The notes beneath the pieces are model-generated. The model had not been told where the DNA came from, did not search any database, and saw nothing but the letters and a program-made list of their open reading frames with translations. Positions 16,206 to 27,393 of a stretch of 64,000 nucleotides of DNA are shown here, one piece after another. Where the stretch lies: the NCBI RefSeq assembly GCF_003387535.1, contig NZ_QUNR01000004.1, positions 186,001-250,000 on the forward strand, read 5' to 3'. How positions within the stretch are numbered: the first letter of the stretch is position 1; each line of letters begins with the position of its first letter. The DNA is from Paraperlucidibaca baekdonensis. GTDB lineage: Bacteria; Pseudomonadota; Gammaproteobacteria; Pseudomonadales; Moraxellaceae. Both the position numbers and the translations under genes were made by a program.

Positions 16206-19019
16206 CTAAGCGGCAATAATCAAGCGTAGCGCGGTCAGCTGCATGGTGACGTCGGCTAAGGCCTGTGCGCCAGCGGCAACTCGTTCACGCTGTTGGGTGA
16301 TTTCAGCTTCGCGCACTGAGGGATTAATCTCTGCCAGCGCAAGCAAGCGCTTCAGCTCCGTTTCCTCCAGCGCCTGCCAGGTTGCCAGCGCCTGCTCACG
16401 ATGCGCCGCCAGAGCGCCCTCGGCTGCTTGATTGGCGCCTTTAATGAGCAATTCAGCTTCAGGGCGGTGCGCCTTAATAACACTGCGCGCGAGCTTGGCA
16501 TCGGGCACATCGAGCTGCTTGGCCAAGTTGGGTGCACTCACTTGTGCGGCTAGGTTGCGCCCATGCACATCAGCTAGCACGCGTAATGGCTCATGGCCAA
16601 GCGCGCGATCTAAGGCCAAATCACGGCGCGCCAGCACGCTGGGCTGATACCAAGCCTCGAGCAGAAGAGTGCCGGCTTTGACGGATTTATTGCGTAAAAC
16701 CGCGACTTGCACCATGCCCTGTGTGTGCGTGCTCATCCAGTCGAGCACGCCTTGCACCATCGGGTGCTCCCACGTCAGGAAATGCCAGTCCTCATGCGCG
16801 AGGGCTAGATCACGGTCAGCACACACGGTCATGCCTTCGGGGTCGAGGCCGGGAAAGGCATCAATTAGCTGATGCTCACCGGGCTGCAAAATCCACGTGC
16901 GCGGCTGACCCTGATCATCGACATGAACACCGAAAGCCTCCCACGCCGCGAGCATGAGCTCATCTAAACGTGTGTCTTGATCTTGCTCAGTTAGCGCGTT
17001 AACCAACGGCTGCGCAATGTCTTGACGGCAGGATTGCAACTCCAAAAGCCGGTCACGACCGCTAGCTAAATCCGCCTCAAGCAGCTCGCGTTCACCAATG
17101 GCTTCATGGATTAAGCCGTCAAGATCAGCCTCAGCGCTGCTTGGTCGTAACAAGGGCTTAAGCTCGGCAATATAGGCTTCATGCACGCTTTGCGCTGTTG
17201 GCGAGCAGCGCGCAAAAACATTCAGCGCTTCGTCATACCAACGGTACAGGCGCGCCTGAGCGGAGTTTTTGAGCAATGGCACATGCAAATTAATGGTTTG
17301 TGTTTGCCCAATACGGTCAAGCCGACCAATGCGCTGCTCAAGCTGATCGGGGTTATCGGGCATATCAAAGAGCACCAAATGATGGGCAAATTGAAAGTTT
17401 CGTCCTTCCGAGCCAATTTCTGAGCACAACAAGATCTGCGCGCCCATGTCGGGCTCAGCAAAATACGCCGCGGCACGATCACGCTCAAGCAGATTCATTG
17501 CCTCATGAAACACGGCTGTGCGAATGCCTTCGCGCAAGCGCAAATGCGTCTCTAGCGCCTCTGCAATGGCTGCGGTACGAGTGATCAGCAAGCATTTATC
17601 GCGGCGATGACTTTTCAGCCAGTCGGTTAGCCAAGCGATACGCGGGTCGTGCGCTAAGAAGCTTTCTTCGTCGACACGTGTTTCTGGCCAGATGGCACCT
17701 TTGGCGAGCCACGGCGCATAGCATTCCGGTGCATCAAGCCAAACCGGCTGGCTATCGCGCGCGGGAAAACCGCCCACGGCGGTGCGGGTATTGCGAAACA
17801 ATACGCGCCCCAAACCATAGCGATCGAGGAGGGCGTTAAGGGCCTGTTGGCGACCTGCCTCGGCGCTTAAATCGAGAGCTAAATCAGCCAGTTGTTGGCC
17901 AAGTAATGCCGTTTGTGTGGCGCTTAGTTGATTATCCAACAGAGCATCGGCGAGAGCGCGGGTTTCATCCCACTGCTCATGGGCGCTCATAAACTCATCG
18001 AGCGATGGGTAGCGCGCCGGATCGAGCAATTGCAAGCGCGCAAAATGACTTTCCACGCCGAGCTGCTCAGGCGTTGCCGTGAGTAGCAGCAGGCTTGGCA
18101 CGGCCGCAGCCAGTGCAGCAACAGTGTCGTATTCAATGCTGCTGTGCTCGGGTGACCAGGCCAAATGATGTGCCTCATCAACCACGAGCATATCCCACGG
18201 GGCGGCTAGGGCTTGCACGTGAAGTAGCGGGTGATCGGTGAGCAGCGACAGCGGCGCGATGATTAATTGCTCACTGGCAAATGGATTTTCGCCGGTCTCC
18301 GCCATCGCCGCACAGCGCTCCAGGTCAAACAGGCTAAATGCCAAATTAAAGCGTCGACGCATCTCCACAAGCCATTGATGCACCAGGCTGTCGGGCAGCA
18401 AGATAAGCACACGCTCGGCACGGCCTTGCACGCGCTGTGCATGAATAATCAGTCCGGCTTCGATGGTTTTACCAAGCCCCACTTCATCAGCTAATAACAC
18501 GCGCGGACTGAGGCGGTTGGCCACGGTATTGGCCACCGAGAGTTGGTGAGGAATCAATCCAACGCGCGCGCCAGCCAAGCCTCGAACGGGGCTGCGAGCT
18601 TGCTGTAGGCGCTCGCGCAGCGCTGCTTGGCGTAAGGCAAACCAGGCGCGTGAATCGACTTGCGCGGCCAGTAAGCGTTCGCGCGGGCGAGATAAGTGCA
18701 ATTGCGCCGATAAACGCGCTTCCATTAAGCGTTTGGTGTTGCCGTCTGCATCAATGACATCGTAGCTCAGCAGGCCATCTTGACCAATGACCTGCTCAAC
18801 GGTCCAGCGCTGCTCATCGCTGTCGTTGATGCTGTCGCCAACCATAAATTGAATGCGCGTGAGCGGGGCGTTTTGGCGTGCATAGACCCGAGTATCGTCG
18901 GCGCACGGGAAAAATACCGTCATGGCACGGGCATCTAAATCCACCACAATGCCAAGACCTAATTCTGGCTCAGTATCAGAAATCCAACGTTGACCTACAA
19001 CTAAATCATTTTGTTTCAT
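16206..19019 (-). CDS. rapA: RNA polymerase-associated ATP-dependent helicase-like protein RapA
   Basis: This 937-residue Swi2/Snf2 protein recycles RNA polymerase after transcription. Two N-terminal Tudor-like domains (GQRWISDTEPELGLGIVV at the start) precede the ATPase. The Walker A motif is DEVGLGKT (residues 178-185), the DEAH box reads VDEAHHL, and the helicase C-terminal domain contains GSEGRNFQFAHHLVLFDMP and QRIGRLDRIGQ. Length is close to the 968 residues of E. coli RapA. The gene follows rluA with a 4-bp gap, the same two-gene neighbourhood as in enterobacteria. Confidence 0.96.
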   Translation of the reverse strand: MKQNDLVVGQRWISDTEPELGLGIVVDLDARAMTVFFPCADDTRVYARQNAPLTRIQFMVGDSINDSDEQRWTVEQVIGQDGLLSYDVIDADGNTKRLMEARLSAQLHLSRPRERLLAAQVDSRAWFALRQAALRERLQQARSPVRGLAGARVGLIPHQLSVANTVANRLSPRVLLADEVGLGKTIEAGLIIHAQRVQGRAERVLILLPDSLVHQWLVEMRRRFNLAFSLFDLERCAAMAETGENPFASEQLIIAPLSLLTDHPLLHVQALAAPWDMLVVDEAHHLAWSPEHSSIEYDTVAALAAAVPSLLLLTATPEQLGVESHFARLQLLDPARYPSLDEFMSAHEQWDETRALADALLDNQLSATQTALLGQQLADLALDLSAEAGRQQALNALLDRYGLGRVLFRNTRTAVGGFPARDSQPVWLDAPECYAPWLAKGAIWPETRVDEESFLAHDPRIAWLTDWLKSHRRDKCLLITRTAAIAEALETHLRLREGIRTAVFHEAMNLLERDRAAAYFAEPDMGAQILLCSEIGSEGRNFQFAHHLVLFDMPDNPDQLEQRIGRLDRIGQTQTINLHVPLLKNSAQARLYRWYDEALNVFARCSPTAQSVHEAYIAELKPLLRPSSAEADLDGLIHEAIGERELLEADLASGRDRLLELQSCRQDIAQPLVNALTEQDQDTRLDELMLAAWEAFGVHVDDQGQPRTWILQPGEHQLIDAFPGLDPEGMTVCADRDLALAHEDWHFLTWEHPMVQGVLDWMSTHTQGMVQVAVLRNKSVKAGTLLLEAWYQPSVLARRDLALDRALGHEPLRVLADVHGRNLAAQVSAPNLAKQLDVPDAKLARSVIKAHRPEAELLIKGANQAAEGALAAHREQALATWQALEETELKRLLALAEINPSVREAEITQQRERVAAGAQALADVTMQLTALRLIIAA

Positions 19020-19023
19020 GCAG

Positions 19024-19716
19024 TTAGACGCTTCTCGTTAAGTTTTCATGAGGAATAAATTGTGCAGGCACAGTGAAATGCATGGCGCGCCCATCGCCAG
19101 GATGCGCAAAGCCAAGCTCGGCGGCATGCAAGCACAGGCGCTGACTTTGCGCTTGCCAATGGGCATTGGCGTAGAGCTGATCACCCACAATGGCATAACC
19201 CAATGTGCATAAATGCAGACGTAGTTGATGGGTTCGGCCCGTAATAGGTTCCAGCGACAGGAGGCTGGTATCGGCATAGCGTTGGATGCACTGCCAATGT
19301 GTAACGGCCGGCTTTCCATTAATAGAATCAATGACTTGCCTTGGCTTGTTGCCAGGGTCATAACGCATAGGCCACGCCATAGTGCCGTGATCGTCGGTAA
19401 CCACGCCAGCCACCAATGCGAGATAGCGCTTACTAATGAGACGGTCTTGAAACTGGATGCCGAGCGCACGCCGTGCCGCCCGATGGCGACCAAAGACCAT
19501 GACGCCAGATGTGTCACGATCGAGGCGATGAACAGCAAATATATTGGGGTCTTGCAGTTGCAGGCGGGTTAAGACGCTATCGGCTTTGTCGGCGCCTAAG
19601 CCAGGCACGGCGTGCAAACCAGCAGGTTTATCGACCACAACGCAGTCTGAGTCGACATACAATAGCGTCAGCCCAGGGCAGGTCATCGAGGTATCGGACG
19701 AGGTGGGCATTATCAT
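19024..19716 (-). CDS. rluA: RluA-type dual-specificity rRNA/tRNA pseudouridine synthase
   Basis: This 230-residue enzyme isomerises uridines in RNA; E. coli RluA acts on 23S rRNA U746 and U32 of several tRNAs. The catalytic block HRLDRDTSGVMVF holds the active-site Asp. The opening LLYVDSDCVVVDKPAGLHAVPG and the later ITGRTHQLRLHL are family motifs. There is no S4 domain, which fits RluA rather than RluC or RluD. Next to rapA, as in E. coli, supporting the assignment. Two in-frame ATGs (19716 and 19710) lie only about 9 bases after a TATAAT, so the message may have a very short leader. Confidence 0.9.
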   Translation of the reverse strand: MIMPTSSDTSMTCPGLTLLYVDSDCVVVDKPAGLHAVPGLGADKADSVLTRLQLQDPNIFAVHRLDRDTSGVMVFGRHRAARRALGIQFQDRLISKRYLALVAGVVTDDHGTMAWPMRYDPGNKPRQVIDSINGKPAVTHWQCIQRYADTSLLSLEPITGRTHQLRLHLCTLGYAIVGDQLYANAHWQAQSQRLCLHAAELGFAHPGDGRAMHFTVPAQFIPHENLTRSV

Positions 19717-19836
19717 GGCGTTGGATTATACGCAGGTTATGCGTGGCTCGCAGCGAATATTCAAATTGCCTGCTGTTTTTCCGTGATTAGCCGCTACTAT
19801 GAGCCCAAATTAGGCGCTAAATCGAGAGGCACATCA

Positions 19837-21156
19837 GTGCGTATAATTTATATTATGTTAAATGAGCTATCACGCTTGCCGCGCGTAGTGTGCTGTTTAG
19901 GTCTTATCTGGGCACCTAGCGCAGCCGCCGCATTAACCCTAACGCCAAGCGACTTTCCACTCAGCAATCCCTTCATGGCAACAATTGCTGGCACGCCGAG
20001 TGCCTTGCAACCCACGCAGTTGCCTGATGATCGCTTTATTGATCAGGATGACTATGCGTTATCGCAAACACCCGATCGACATTTGCCGAAGAGCTTTTGG
20101 GCTGTGCGAAAATTGCATTATCGGCTAGCGCGCCAACCTCAGGCCGCGCCGCTGATATTTTTGATTGCCGGCACCGGCGCAAATTACAAAGCTGATACCC
20201 TCGATTTTCTCAAAAAAGTCTTTTACCACCGCGGCTATCACGTTGTGCAGCTCTCATCGCCAAGCAGTTATGACTTCATGGCAAGCGCATCACGTACGGC
20301 AACGCCGGGCATCAGCGCGGATGATGCTGATGACTTGATGGCTGTCATGGCGCGTATTTTGGTCGATAACCCTAGTCTCGACTTCACACGCATTGACCTC
20401 GCTGGCTACAGTTTAGGCGCCTTACATGCGGCGTTTATCGCCGCCGCCGATGCGCAGAATCCACAGTTTTATTTTCAGCATGTGGCCTTACTGAATCCGC
20501 CGGTTAGTGTTTTAACGTCGACTCAGCAGCTTGACCGATTAGTACAGGTCAGCTTGCCCAATGCCACAGGTAAAGACGGCTTTTTCGAGCTGATTTTTGA
20601 GAAATTATCGCGATTTTTTCATGAAAAAGGCGATATTGAACTCAGCGCAGCGGTGTTATACGACTTTCAACGCTCATCTGAAGCCTTAAATAATGAAGAA
20701 ATGGCGATGCTTATTGGCAGCGTGTTTCGTTTTGCTGCTGCCGATATCGTTTTTACCAGTGATGTGGTGAATCGGCGCGGCCAAATTGTGCCCATCGATG
20801 CGGATTTGGGCGAATCTGCGAGCCTAACGCCCTACTTTCGTCGTTCATTGTTTTGTGACTTTTCTTGCTATGTCACGCGCCAATTACTGCCTCACTGGCA
20901 AGCCATCCACGCAAATGCATCGCTTGTTCAGCTCGATGCCGCTACCAGCCTGCATGCCATCGCGCCCTTTTTACGATCGGCAGATTATGTCTCTGTCATC
21001 ACCAACGCAGATGACTTAATTCTGACAGCCAATGATTACGCTTTTCTACAGGACACGTTTGGCGACCGACTAACTGTTTATGATCATGGCGGTCATTTAG
21101 GTAATATTAAATATGTGCCGTATGTGGAAAAAATGTTGAGTATTTACAATGATTAA
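19837..21156 (+). CDS. Exported alpha/beta hydrolase, partner gene of mlaA
   Basis: About 439 residues with an N-terminal hydrophobic signal (RVVCCLGLIWAPSAAAA), so probably periplasmic. A serine nucleophile elbow, GYSLGA, and a preceding IAGTGANYKADTLDFLKK segment indicate an alpha/beta-hydrolase fold; a late HGGHLGN could supply the catalytic His. The start is GTG at 19837 because GAGAGG lies seven bases upstream; ATGs at 19783 and 19855 lack a site. It overlaps mlaA by 8 bp, so a role in outer-membrane lipid handling is inferred. I do not recognise a named family; the substrate is unknown. Confidence 0.78.
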   Translation: MRIIYIMLNELSRLPRVVCCLGLIWAPSAAAALTLTPSDFPLSNPFMATIAGTPSALQPTQLPDDRFIDQDDYALSQTPDRHLPKSFWAVRKLHYRLARQPQAAPLIFLIAGTGANYKADTLDFLKKVFYHRGYHVVQLSSPSSYDFMASASRTATPGISADDADDLMAVMARILVDNPSLDFTRIDLAGYSLGALHAAFIAAADAQNPQFYFQHVALLNPPVSVLTSTQQLDRLVQVSLPNATGKDGFFELIFEKLSRFFHEKGDIELSAAVLYDFQRSSEALNNEEMAMLIGSVFRFAAADIVFTSDVVNRRGQIVPIDADLGESASLTPYFRRSLFCDFSCYVTRQLLPHWQAIHANASLVQLDAATSLHAIAPFLRSADYVSVITNADDLILTANDYAFLQDTFGDRLTVYDHGGHLGNIKYVPYVEKMLSIYND

Positions 21157-21937
21157 TGGCTCATTTAGGCAGGTATTTTTAAGCCTCATTTGCTCATTGC
21201 TGATGTCGATTGCCTCGGCTAATGAAGGTAATGAGACCCTATCGAAAATGCCCACGAGTCCACTCGATACACTCGACTTCTCAAACAATACTAATCCCGT
21301 TGTTTTTGAACGCTCAAGCTTGCAGGCGCTTGCCATAAACGACCCGTGGGAAGCCATGAATCGACGTATCTATCATTTTAATCAGCGCGCCGATGAGTAC
21401 GTTTTATTGCCGATGGTCAAAGGCTATCGTTTTCTATTGCCATCGTTTATTCGCACAGGAATACATAATGTATTCAGTAATTTAAGTGATGTCTCTAATT
21501 TATTAAATAGTATTTTACAACTCAAACCGGCGCGTGCAGCGCACACTACCGGGCGCTTATTGCTCAACACAACGGTTGGTCTTGCAGGGATTTTTGATCC
21601 AGCCAGTGCGCTGGGGTTGACTCAGCAACGCGAAGACTTTGGTCAAACTTTAGGGTTTTACGGTGTGCAAGCGGGGCCTTATGTGATGTTGCCCTTGCTT
21701 GGTCCATCGAACATGCGCGATGCCGGTGGGCGCGCCATTGATATCAGTGCCGGAACACAAATCAACTACATCAATAATGCCGATATCAAAGCCAAATATC
21801 CGGCGTTATTTGGCGTGGAAGTGGTCGATGAGCGAGCCAATACGGCGTACGCCTATGGCTCGCTCAATACGCCATTTGAGTATGAAAAATTACGCTATGT
21901 CTTTCAGAAGTCACGCGAATTGCAGATCAGCGATTAA
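21149..21937 (+). CDS. mlaA: MlaA/VacJ family phospholipid retrograde transport protein (no lipobox)
   Basis: This 262-residue homologue of MlaA, the outer-membrane part of the Mla system, removes misplaced phospholipids from the outer leaflet. Family motifs are clear: DPWEAMNRRIYHFN near residue 67, a hydrophobic ring-forming region, and FGQTLGFYGVQAGPYVMLPLLGPS. Unlike classic MlaA lipoproteins, the signal peptide has no lipobox; its only Cys (residue 15) has Ile at -1, and SIASA/NE looks like a signal peptidase I site. It is coupled to the upstream hydrolase gene. The remaining mla genes are not in the window. Confidence 0.9.
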   Translation: MINGSFRQVFLSLICSLLMSIASANEGNETLSKMPTSPLDTLDFSNNTNPVVFERSSLQALAINDPWEAMNRRIYHFNQRADEYVLLPMVKGYRFLLPSFIRTGIHNVFSNLSDVSNLLNSILQLKPARAAHTTGRLLLNTTVGLAGIFDPASALGLTQQREDFGQTLGFYGVQAGPYVMLPLLGPSNMRDAGGRAIDISAGTQINYINNADIKAKYPALFGVEVVDERANTAYAYGSLNTPFEYEKLRYVFQKSRELQISD

Positions 21938-22588
21938 TTAATCAGCTTTCAATGCGCGCAGGCCATTCCACGTAAAATTCAGCATCAGTTCAACCACGTG
22001 CTGGCGCGGAATGTGCGGGCGCTTCATCCACCATTTAGCCATTTGCTCGCCAGCGCCTGAGACAGCATGCGCAAAGCCTTCACGCGTATCGACGTCATAG
22101 CCCGATACAACCGCCGTGAGTAGCTGCGTAATTTTTTCGACCGTTTGAAAGCGCAAGCGCGTGGCTTCTTCTGAGGCGCTGCCGGCAATCGCGGCGCCAC
22201 CACCAAAGAGAATATGCCACGACGCACGATTTTCTTCGACAAAGGTGAAGTAGCCCTCAATACCGGCATGTAGCCTGCCCTCTAGGCTTGAGGGGTCTTT
22301 GGCGGCATCAACAATGTGTTGATCAAGCGAGGCGCGTGCACGGCGCAGACAAGCTAAGTAAATGCCGTCTTTAGAACCAAAATGGTTATAGACAATGGGG
22401 CGCGTCACGCCGGCAGCGGCGGCAATATCTTCCATTGATGTGCCTTGATAACCATTTTCAATAAATAGCTCCAAGGCAACATTTAACAGCTGCGCTTCGC
22501 GCTTGGCGCGTGGCATACGGCGTGATTTCGGTTTGCTAGGTGCCTCAGGGCGCTGAGCAGATAATACGTCGGAATCGGTTAACGACAT
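21938..22588 (-). CDS. TetR family transcriptional regulator
   Basis: This 216-residue regulator has an N-terminal TetR helix-turn-helix (about residues 27-73; AAGVTRPIVYNHFGSKDGIY is the recognition region) and a larger ligand domain of unknown specificity. A basic RMPRAKREAQLL stretch precedes the DNA-binding domain. Its stop codon abuts the convergent mlaA stop without any gap. It is downstream of cysG but a TATACT box at 22618-22623 could give it its own promoter. Target genes cannot be inferred from position alone. Confidence 0.9.
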   Translation of the reverse strand: MSLTDSDVLSAQRPEAPSKPKSRRMPRAKREAQLLNVALELFIENGYQGTSMEDIAAAAGVTRPIVYNHFGSKDGIYLACLRRARASLDQHIVDAAKDPSSLEGRLHAGIEGYFTFVEENRASWHILFGGGAAIAGSASEEATRLRFQTVEKITQLLTAVVSGYDVDTREGFAHAVSGAGEQMAKWWMKRPHIPRQHVVELMLNFTWNGLRALKAD

Positions 22589-22617
22589 TCAGGAGTTACT
22601 CATCTGTAGTTTGGCGT

Positions 22618-22623
22618 AGTATA
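22618..22623 (-). promoter_or_regulatory. Candidate -10 box for the TetR gene
   Basis: TATACT on the minus strand, about 30 bp before the regulator's start codon and just past the cysG stop. No clear -35 element was found. Confidence 0.3.
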
Positions 22624-22629
22624 CACACG

Positions 22630-24023
22630 TCAATCAGTCTGCGACAGCGTCACAAACCAGTTCAGTTTGCGACGTAGACGCACTACATCGCCAATGATAA
22701 TAAGTGTCGGCGCTGGCAATGGTTGTTCGGCGAGGAGCTGCTCGATTGTTGCTAACGTGCCCACCACTACCTGTTGCTCAGGCTGCGTACCTTTCGAGAT
22801 CATCGCCACCGGCGTTGTCGGCGCTAAGCCATGGGCCTGCAGCTCTGCGCGAATCGGCGGCAGGCTCACCAGACCCATGTACAACACCAGCGTTTGATTG
22901 GGGTGCACTAACTCAGCCCACGGCAAATCTGGCGTGCCATTTTTCAGATGCCCTGTGACAAAGCGCACTGACTGCGCGTAGTCTCGATGCGTGAGTGGGA
23001 TGCCAGCATAGGCTGCACAGCCGCTAGCGGCGGTAATACCAGGCACCACTTGAAAGCTAATGCCGGCTTCGCTGAGCTCATCGATTTCCTCGCCACCGCG
23101 GCCAAAGATAAACGGATCGCCGCCTTTTAAACGACACACGCGCTTGCCTTCTTGCGCCAAGCGAACCAGCAAGGCGTTGATGCCCTCTTGCGGTAAGGCG
23201 TGGTCAGCGCGAGCTTTGCCGACATAGATACGCTCGGCATCGCGGCGACATAAATCCAAAATCGGAGCCGATACCAGCCGATCGTAGACCACCACATCAG
23301 CCTGCTGCATTAATCGGAGGGCTTTGAAGGTCAGTAAGTCGGGGTCGCCAGGGCCTGCGCCCACAAGATACACCTCGCCTGCCCCGCGCTGGTCAGGATG
23401 GGAGATGGCCTGTTCAATGGCGGCGCGCGCTTCCTCAACGCGGCCAGAAAACACCAGCTCGGGCATCGCGCCATCGAGTTGGGTTTCCCAAAATAAACGC
23501 CGCGCGGAGACATCTGGAAAACGAGCTTTGGCTTGGCCGCGAAACTCGCCTAAAAGCGCCGCCAATCGCCCATAGGCAGCGGGAATCAGCGACTCAATTT
23601 TGCCGCGTAATATGCGTGCGAGTACGGGCGAGACACCATTGCTGGAAATACCAATCAGCAAGGGTGAGCGATCAACGATGGCCGGGAAAATGACCGTGCA
23701 CAGCGCCGGTGCATCAACGACATTCACCGGAATGCTCAGTGCTTGGGCGTCGGCGGAGACCTGTGCATTGAGCGTCAGATTATCGGTGGCTGAGACCACC
23801 AAGACATTGCCGATGACATCGCCGCTGGCGTAGCCACGCAGGCTAACGTGGCCACCGTGGGCCTCAATGGCGTCGCGAAGTGCCGGCAAAATATCGTAAG
23901 TGACCACATGAATACGCGCGCCGGCCCGCAATAATAACGATGCTTTGCGCTGGGCAATATCGCCGCCGCCCACTAATAAACAGGGTTTATCTTTCAGGCG
24001 AAAACCCAGCGGTAAGGTATCCA

Positions 24024-24024
<1 letters not shown>
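22630..24024 (-). CDS. cysG: Trifunctional siroheme synthase CysG
   Basis: This 464-residue fusion makes siroheme, the cofactor of sulfite and nitrite reductases, from uroporphyrinogen III. The N-terminal half is the precorrin-2 dehydrogenase/ferrochelatase ([20 protein letters not shown]-binding, residues 16-32). The C-terminal half is the SAM-dependent uroporphyrinogen methyltransferase, with [14 protein letters not shown] near residue 218 and [14 protein letters not shown]. Length is the same as usual for CysG. It starts at the base where serS ends, in a serS-cysG pair known from pseudomonads. Confidence 0.96.
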
Positions 24025-25316
<1,292 letters not shown>

Positions 25317-25324
25317 TTAATACA

Positions 25325-26650
25325 TTAATCAATGGGGTCGTCTTTGCCGCGTGTCCATTCGCTGGCAGCGTTCAGTTCACTGAGGCGCGTAAGTTTAGCC
25401 TGAATTTTCTGCTCTAAGCCGCGATTAACCGGGCGATAGAATATTTGTCCCTGTAAGGCTTCGGGCACATAGCGCTCACCGGCAACAAACGCATCGGGAA
25501 AATCATGCGCATAATGATAATCGAGACCGTGACCTTGTTGCTTCATTAATGCCGTTGGCGCGTTGCGTAAATGTTTCGGCACGGGTAATGAACCGTGGTT
25601 AATCACGGCGGCTTTAGCGGTTCTCCAGGCATTGTAGAGGGCATTGCTTTTCGCCGCGATGGCCAGATACGTCACGGCTTGCGCCAACGCTAACTCGCCT
25701 TCGGGTTGGCCTAGCCGCTCCAGTGCTTGCCAGGCCTCAAGCGCCAGGGTTTGCGCGCGTGGGTCAGCTAGGCCAATGTCTTCGCTGGCCATGCGCACCA
25801 CGCGGCGGGCAATATAAAGTGGGTCACAGCCGCCATCAATCATGCGTGCCAACCAATACAGCGCGCCTTGCGGGTCGGAGCCGCGCACCGACTTATGCAG
25901 CGCCGAAATTTGGTCATAAAAGTCATCGCCATGTTTGTCGAAACGGCGCGCGCTGCCCTGTAGCAGATCATTGAGGCCATGCGCGTCTAGCAGGCCATGG
26001 TTGTCGGCTAAGTCGGCGGCGATGTCGAGCAGGTTCAGCGTGCGTCGGGCATCGCCATCGGCGGCATGCGCGATGGCGTGTTTTTGCTCAGCCGTGAGCG
26101 CCAGTGTGCGGCTAGCTAGCCCATCGCGATGGCTCAATGCCTGCTCGATAAGTTGCAGTAAGTCATCGTGGCTGAGGCTTTTCAGCACATAGACTCGGGC
26201 GCGCGAAAGCAAGGCTTTATTGAGCTCGAACGACGGATTTTCGGTGGTCGCGCCAATGAAAATCAGCGTGCCATCTTCAACGTGCGGCAAAAAAGCATCT
26301 TGTTGTGATTTATTAAAACGATGAACTTCGTCAACAAAGAGTACGGTGCGCTGGCCTTGCTGCTTGTAAAACTGTGCTTCATCAATGGCCGCGCGAATTT
26401 CTTTGACACCCGAGAGCACCGCCGAAATGGCTATGAGGCGCGCATCGCAGGCATTACACATGAGTCGCGCTAGGGTGGTCTTGCCAACACCGGGCGGCCC
26501 CCACAGGATCATCGAGTGCAGCTGACCGTGCTCAATGGCCTCACGCAAGGGTCGCCCGCGTGCCAGTACATGGGTTTGACCAATATAATCAGCAAGCGAC
26601 TGCGGCCGAAGCCGAGCCGCTAAGGGTGCGAATGACGGCTCATCGATCAC
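25325..26650 (-). CDS. rarA: Replication-associated recombination protein RarA (MgsA)
   Basis: This 441-residue AAA+ ATPase acts at stalled replication forks and in polymerase exchange, and is related to clamp loaders. The Walker A motif is GPPGVGKTT and Walker B is VLFVDEVHRFNK. The C-terminal MgsA tetramerisation region includes KSVRGSDPQGALYWLARM and DFPDAFVAGERYVPE. It starts 2 bp after lolA, in the same order (lolA-rarA-serS) as in Pseudomonas and E. coli. Confidence 0.96.
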   Translation of the reverse strand: MIDEPSFAPLAARLRPQSLADYIGQTHVLARGRPLREAIEHGQLHSMILWGPPGVGKTTLARLMCNACDARLIAISAVLSGVKEIRAAIDEAQFYKQQGQRTVLFVDEVHRFNKSQQDAFLPHVEDGTLIFIGATTENPSFELNKALLSRARVYVLKSLSHDDLLQLIEQALSHRDGLASRTLALTAEQKHAIAHAADGDARRTLNLLDIAADLADNHGLLDAHGLNDLLQGSARRFDKHGDDFYDQISALHKSVRGSDPQGALYWLARMIDGGCDPLYIARRVVRMASEDIGLADPRAQTLALEAWQALERLGQPEGELALAQAVTYLAIAAKSNALYNAWRTAKAAVINHGSLPVPKHLRNAPTALMKQQGHGLDYHYAHDFPDAFVAGERYVPEALQGQIFYRPVNRGLEQKIQAKLTRLSELNAASEWTRGKDDPID

Positions 26651-26652
26651 GT

Positions 26653-27363
26653 TTATTCACGAATAATGTCGGTGCCAGCGGGCGGCGTGAAGCTGAACTG
26701 CTCATCACGCAAGGTGATATTGCGCTGCGGTTTAAAAAACGCCACTTCTGTGCGCTGATTGCCAGCATCAAGCAGCGTCATTGCATGGGGAAGATCGCCT
26801 TTAAATGACAAATTCAGCTCGGTGAATAAGCTGTCTTTGGCGCGTGGCGTGAGGTGATACGTGGTCATAGCGCCGCGCTGGCTGTCACGCACACGAAACT
26901 GCTCGGCCAACTGGCTGGCATCACCAGTAAATAATAGCGCCGGCGTTTCACCCCAGGCCTCGCCTAGTGGCCGCACCAGAAGTTGCTGTAAATCTGGGTC
27001 ATAAATAAATACCGAGGTGCCATCGGCGACAATCAGCTGGCTAAACGGCTGCTTCACTTCCCACCGAAATTGCCCCGGTTTGCGCGCCTGTAATGTGCCG
27101 GTGAGCACTTTGTCGGGCGCGCCACGACTCTGCGTGGTTTGCGTAAATGATGTGCTCAAGGTTTTCATCGCGGCTAAACGCGCCGCTAAGGCTGCACTGG
27201 CGGCTTGTTCTTGCGCTGGCGTGTAGGCCGCTTGCCGCGCTTGCTCGGGCGTCGCCACTTTGATGGCGATGGGCGGCTTTGCAGTTGGTGGCGCCGGTGC
27301 CGCTATGGCACTCATGGCGGCAAGACCGAAAGCCACTGCGGTTAAACGTGTGAACGCTGTCAT
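26653..27363 (-). CDS. lolA: Outer-membrane lipoprotein carrier protein LolA
   Basis: This 236-residue periplasmic chaperone ferries lipoproteins from LolCDE to LolB. The N-terminal signal peptide ends near MSAIAA. A proline/alanine-rich segment (APAPPTAKPP) then precedes the LolA fold, making the protein somewhat longer than the usual 200-odd residues. LolA motifs include TLSTSFTQTTQSRG, GTLQARKPGQFRWEVKQPFSQL and VADGTSVFIYDPDLQQL. It sits between ftsK and rarA as in many gammaproteobacteria. Confidence 0.95.
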   Translation of the reverse strand: MTAFTRLTAVAFGLAAMSAIAAPAPPTAKPPIAIKVATPEQARQAAYTPAQEQAASAALAARLAAMKTLSTSFTQTTQSRGAPDKVLTGTLQARKPGQFRWEVKQPFSQLIVADGTSVFIYDPDLQQLLVRPLGEAWGETPALLFTGDASQLAEQFRVRDSQRGAMTTYHLTPRAKDSLFTELNLSFKGDLPHAMTLLDAGNQRTEVAFFKPQRNITLRDEQFSFTPPAGTDIIRE

Positions 27364-27393
27364 ATCCCTTCCTTCTCGCCCAGTATCGGCGAC

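Noticed and set aside
19038-19538. 166-codon minus-strand open frame within rluA
   Set aside because: It is a shifted frame of rluA; the pseudouridine synthase motifs are all in the other frame.
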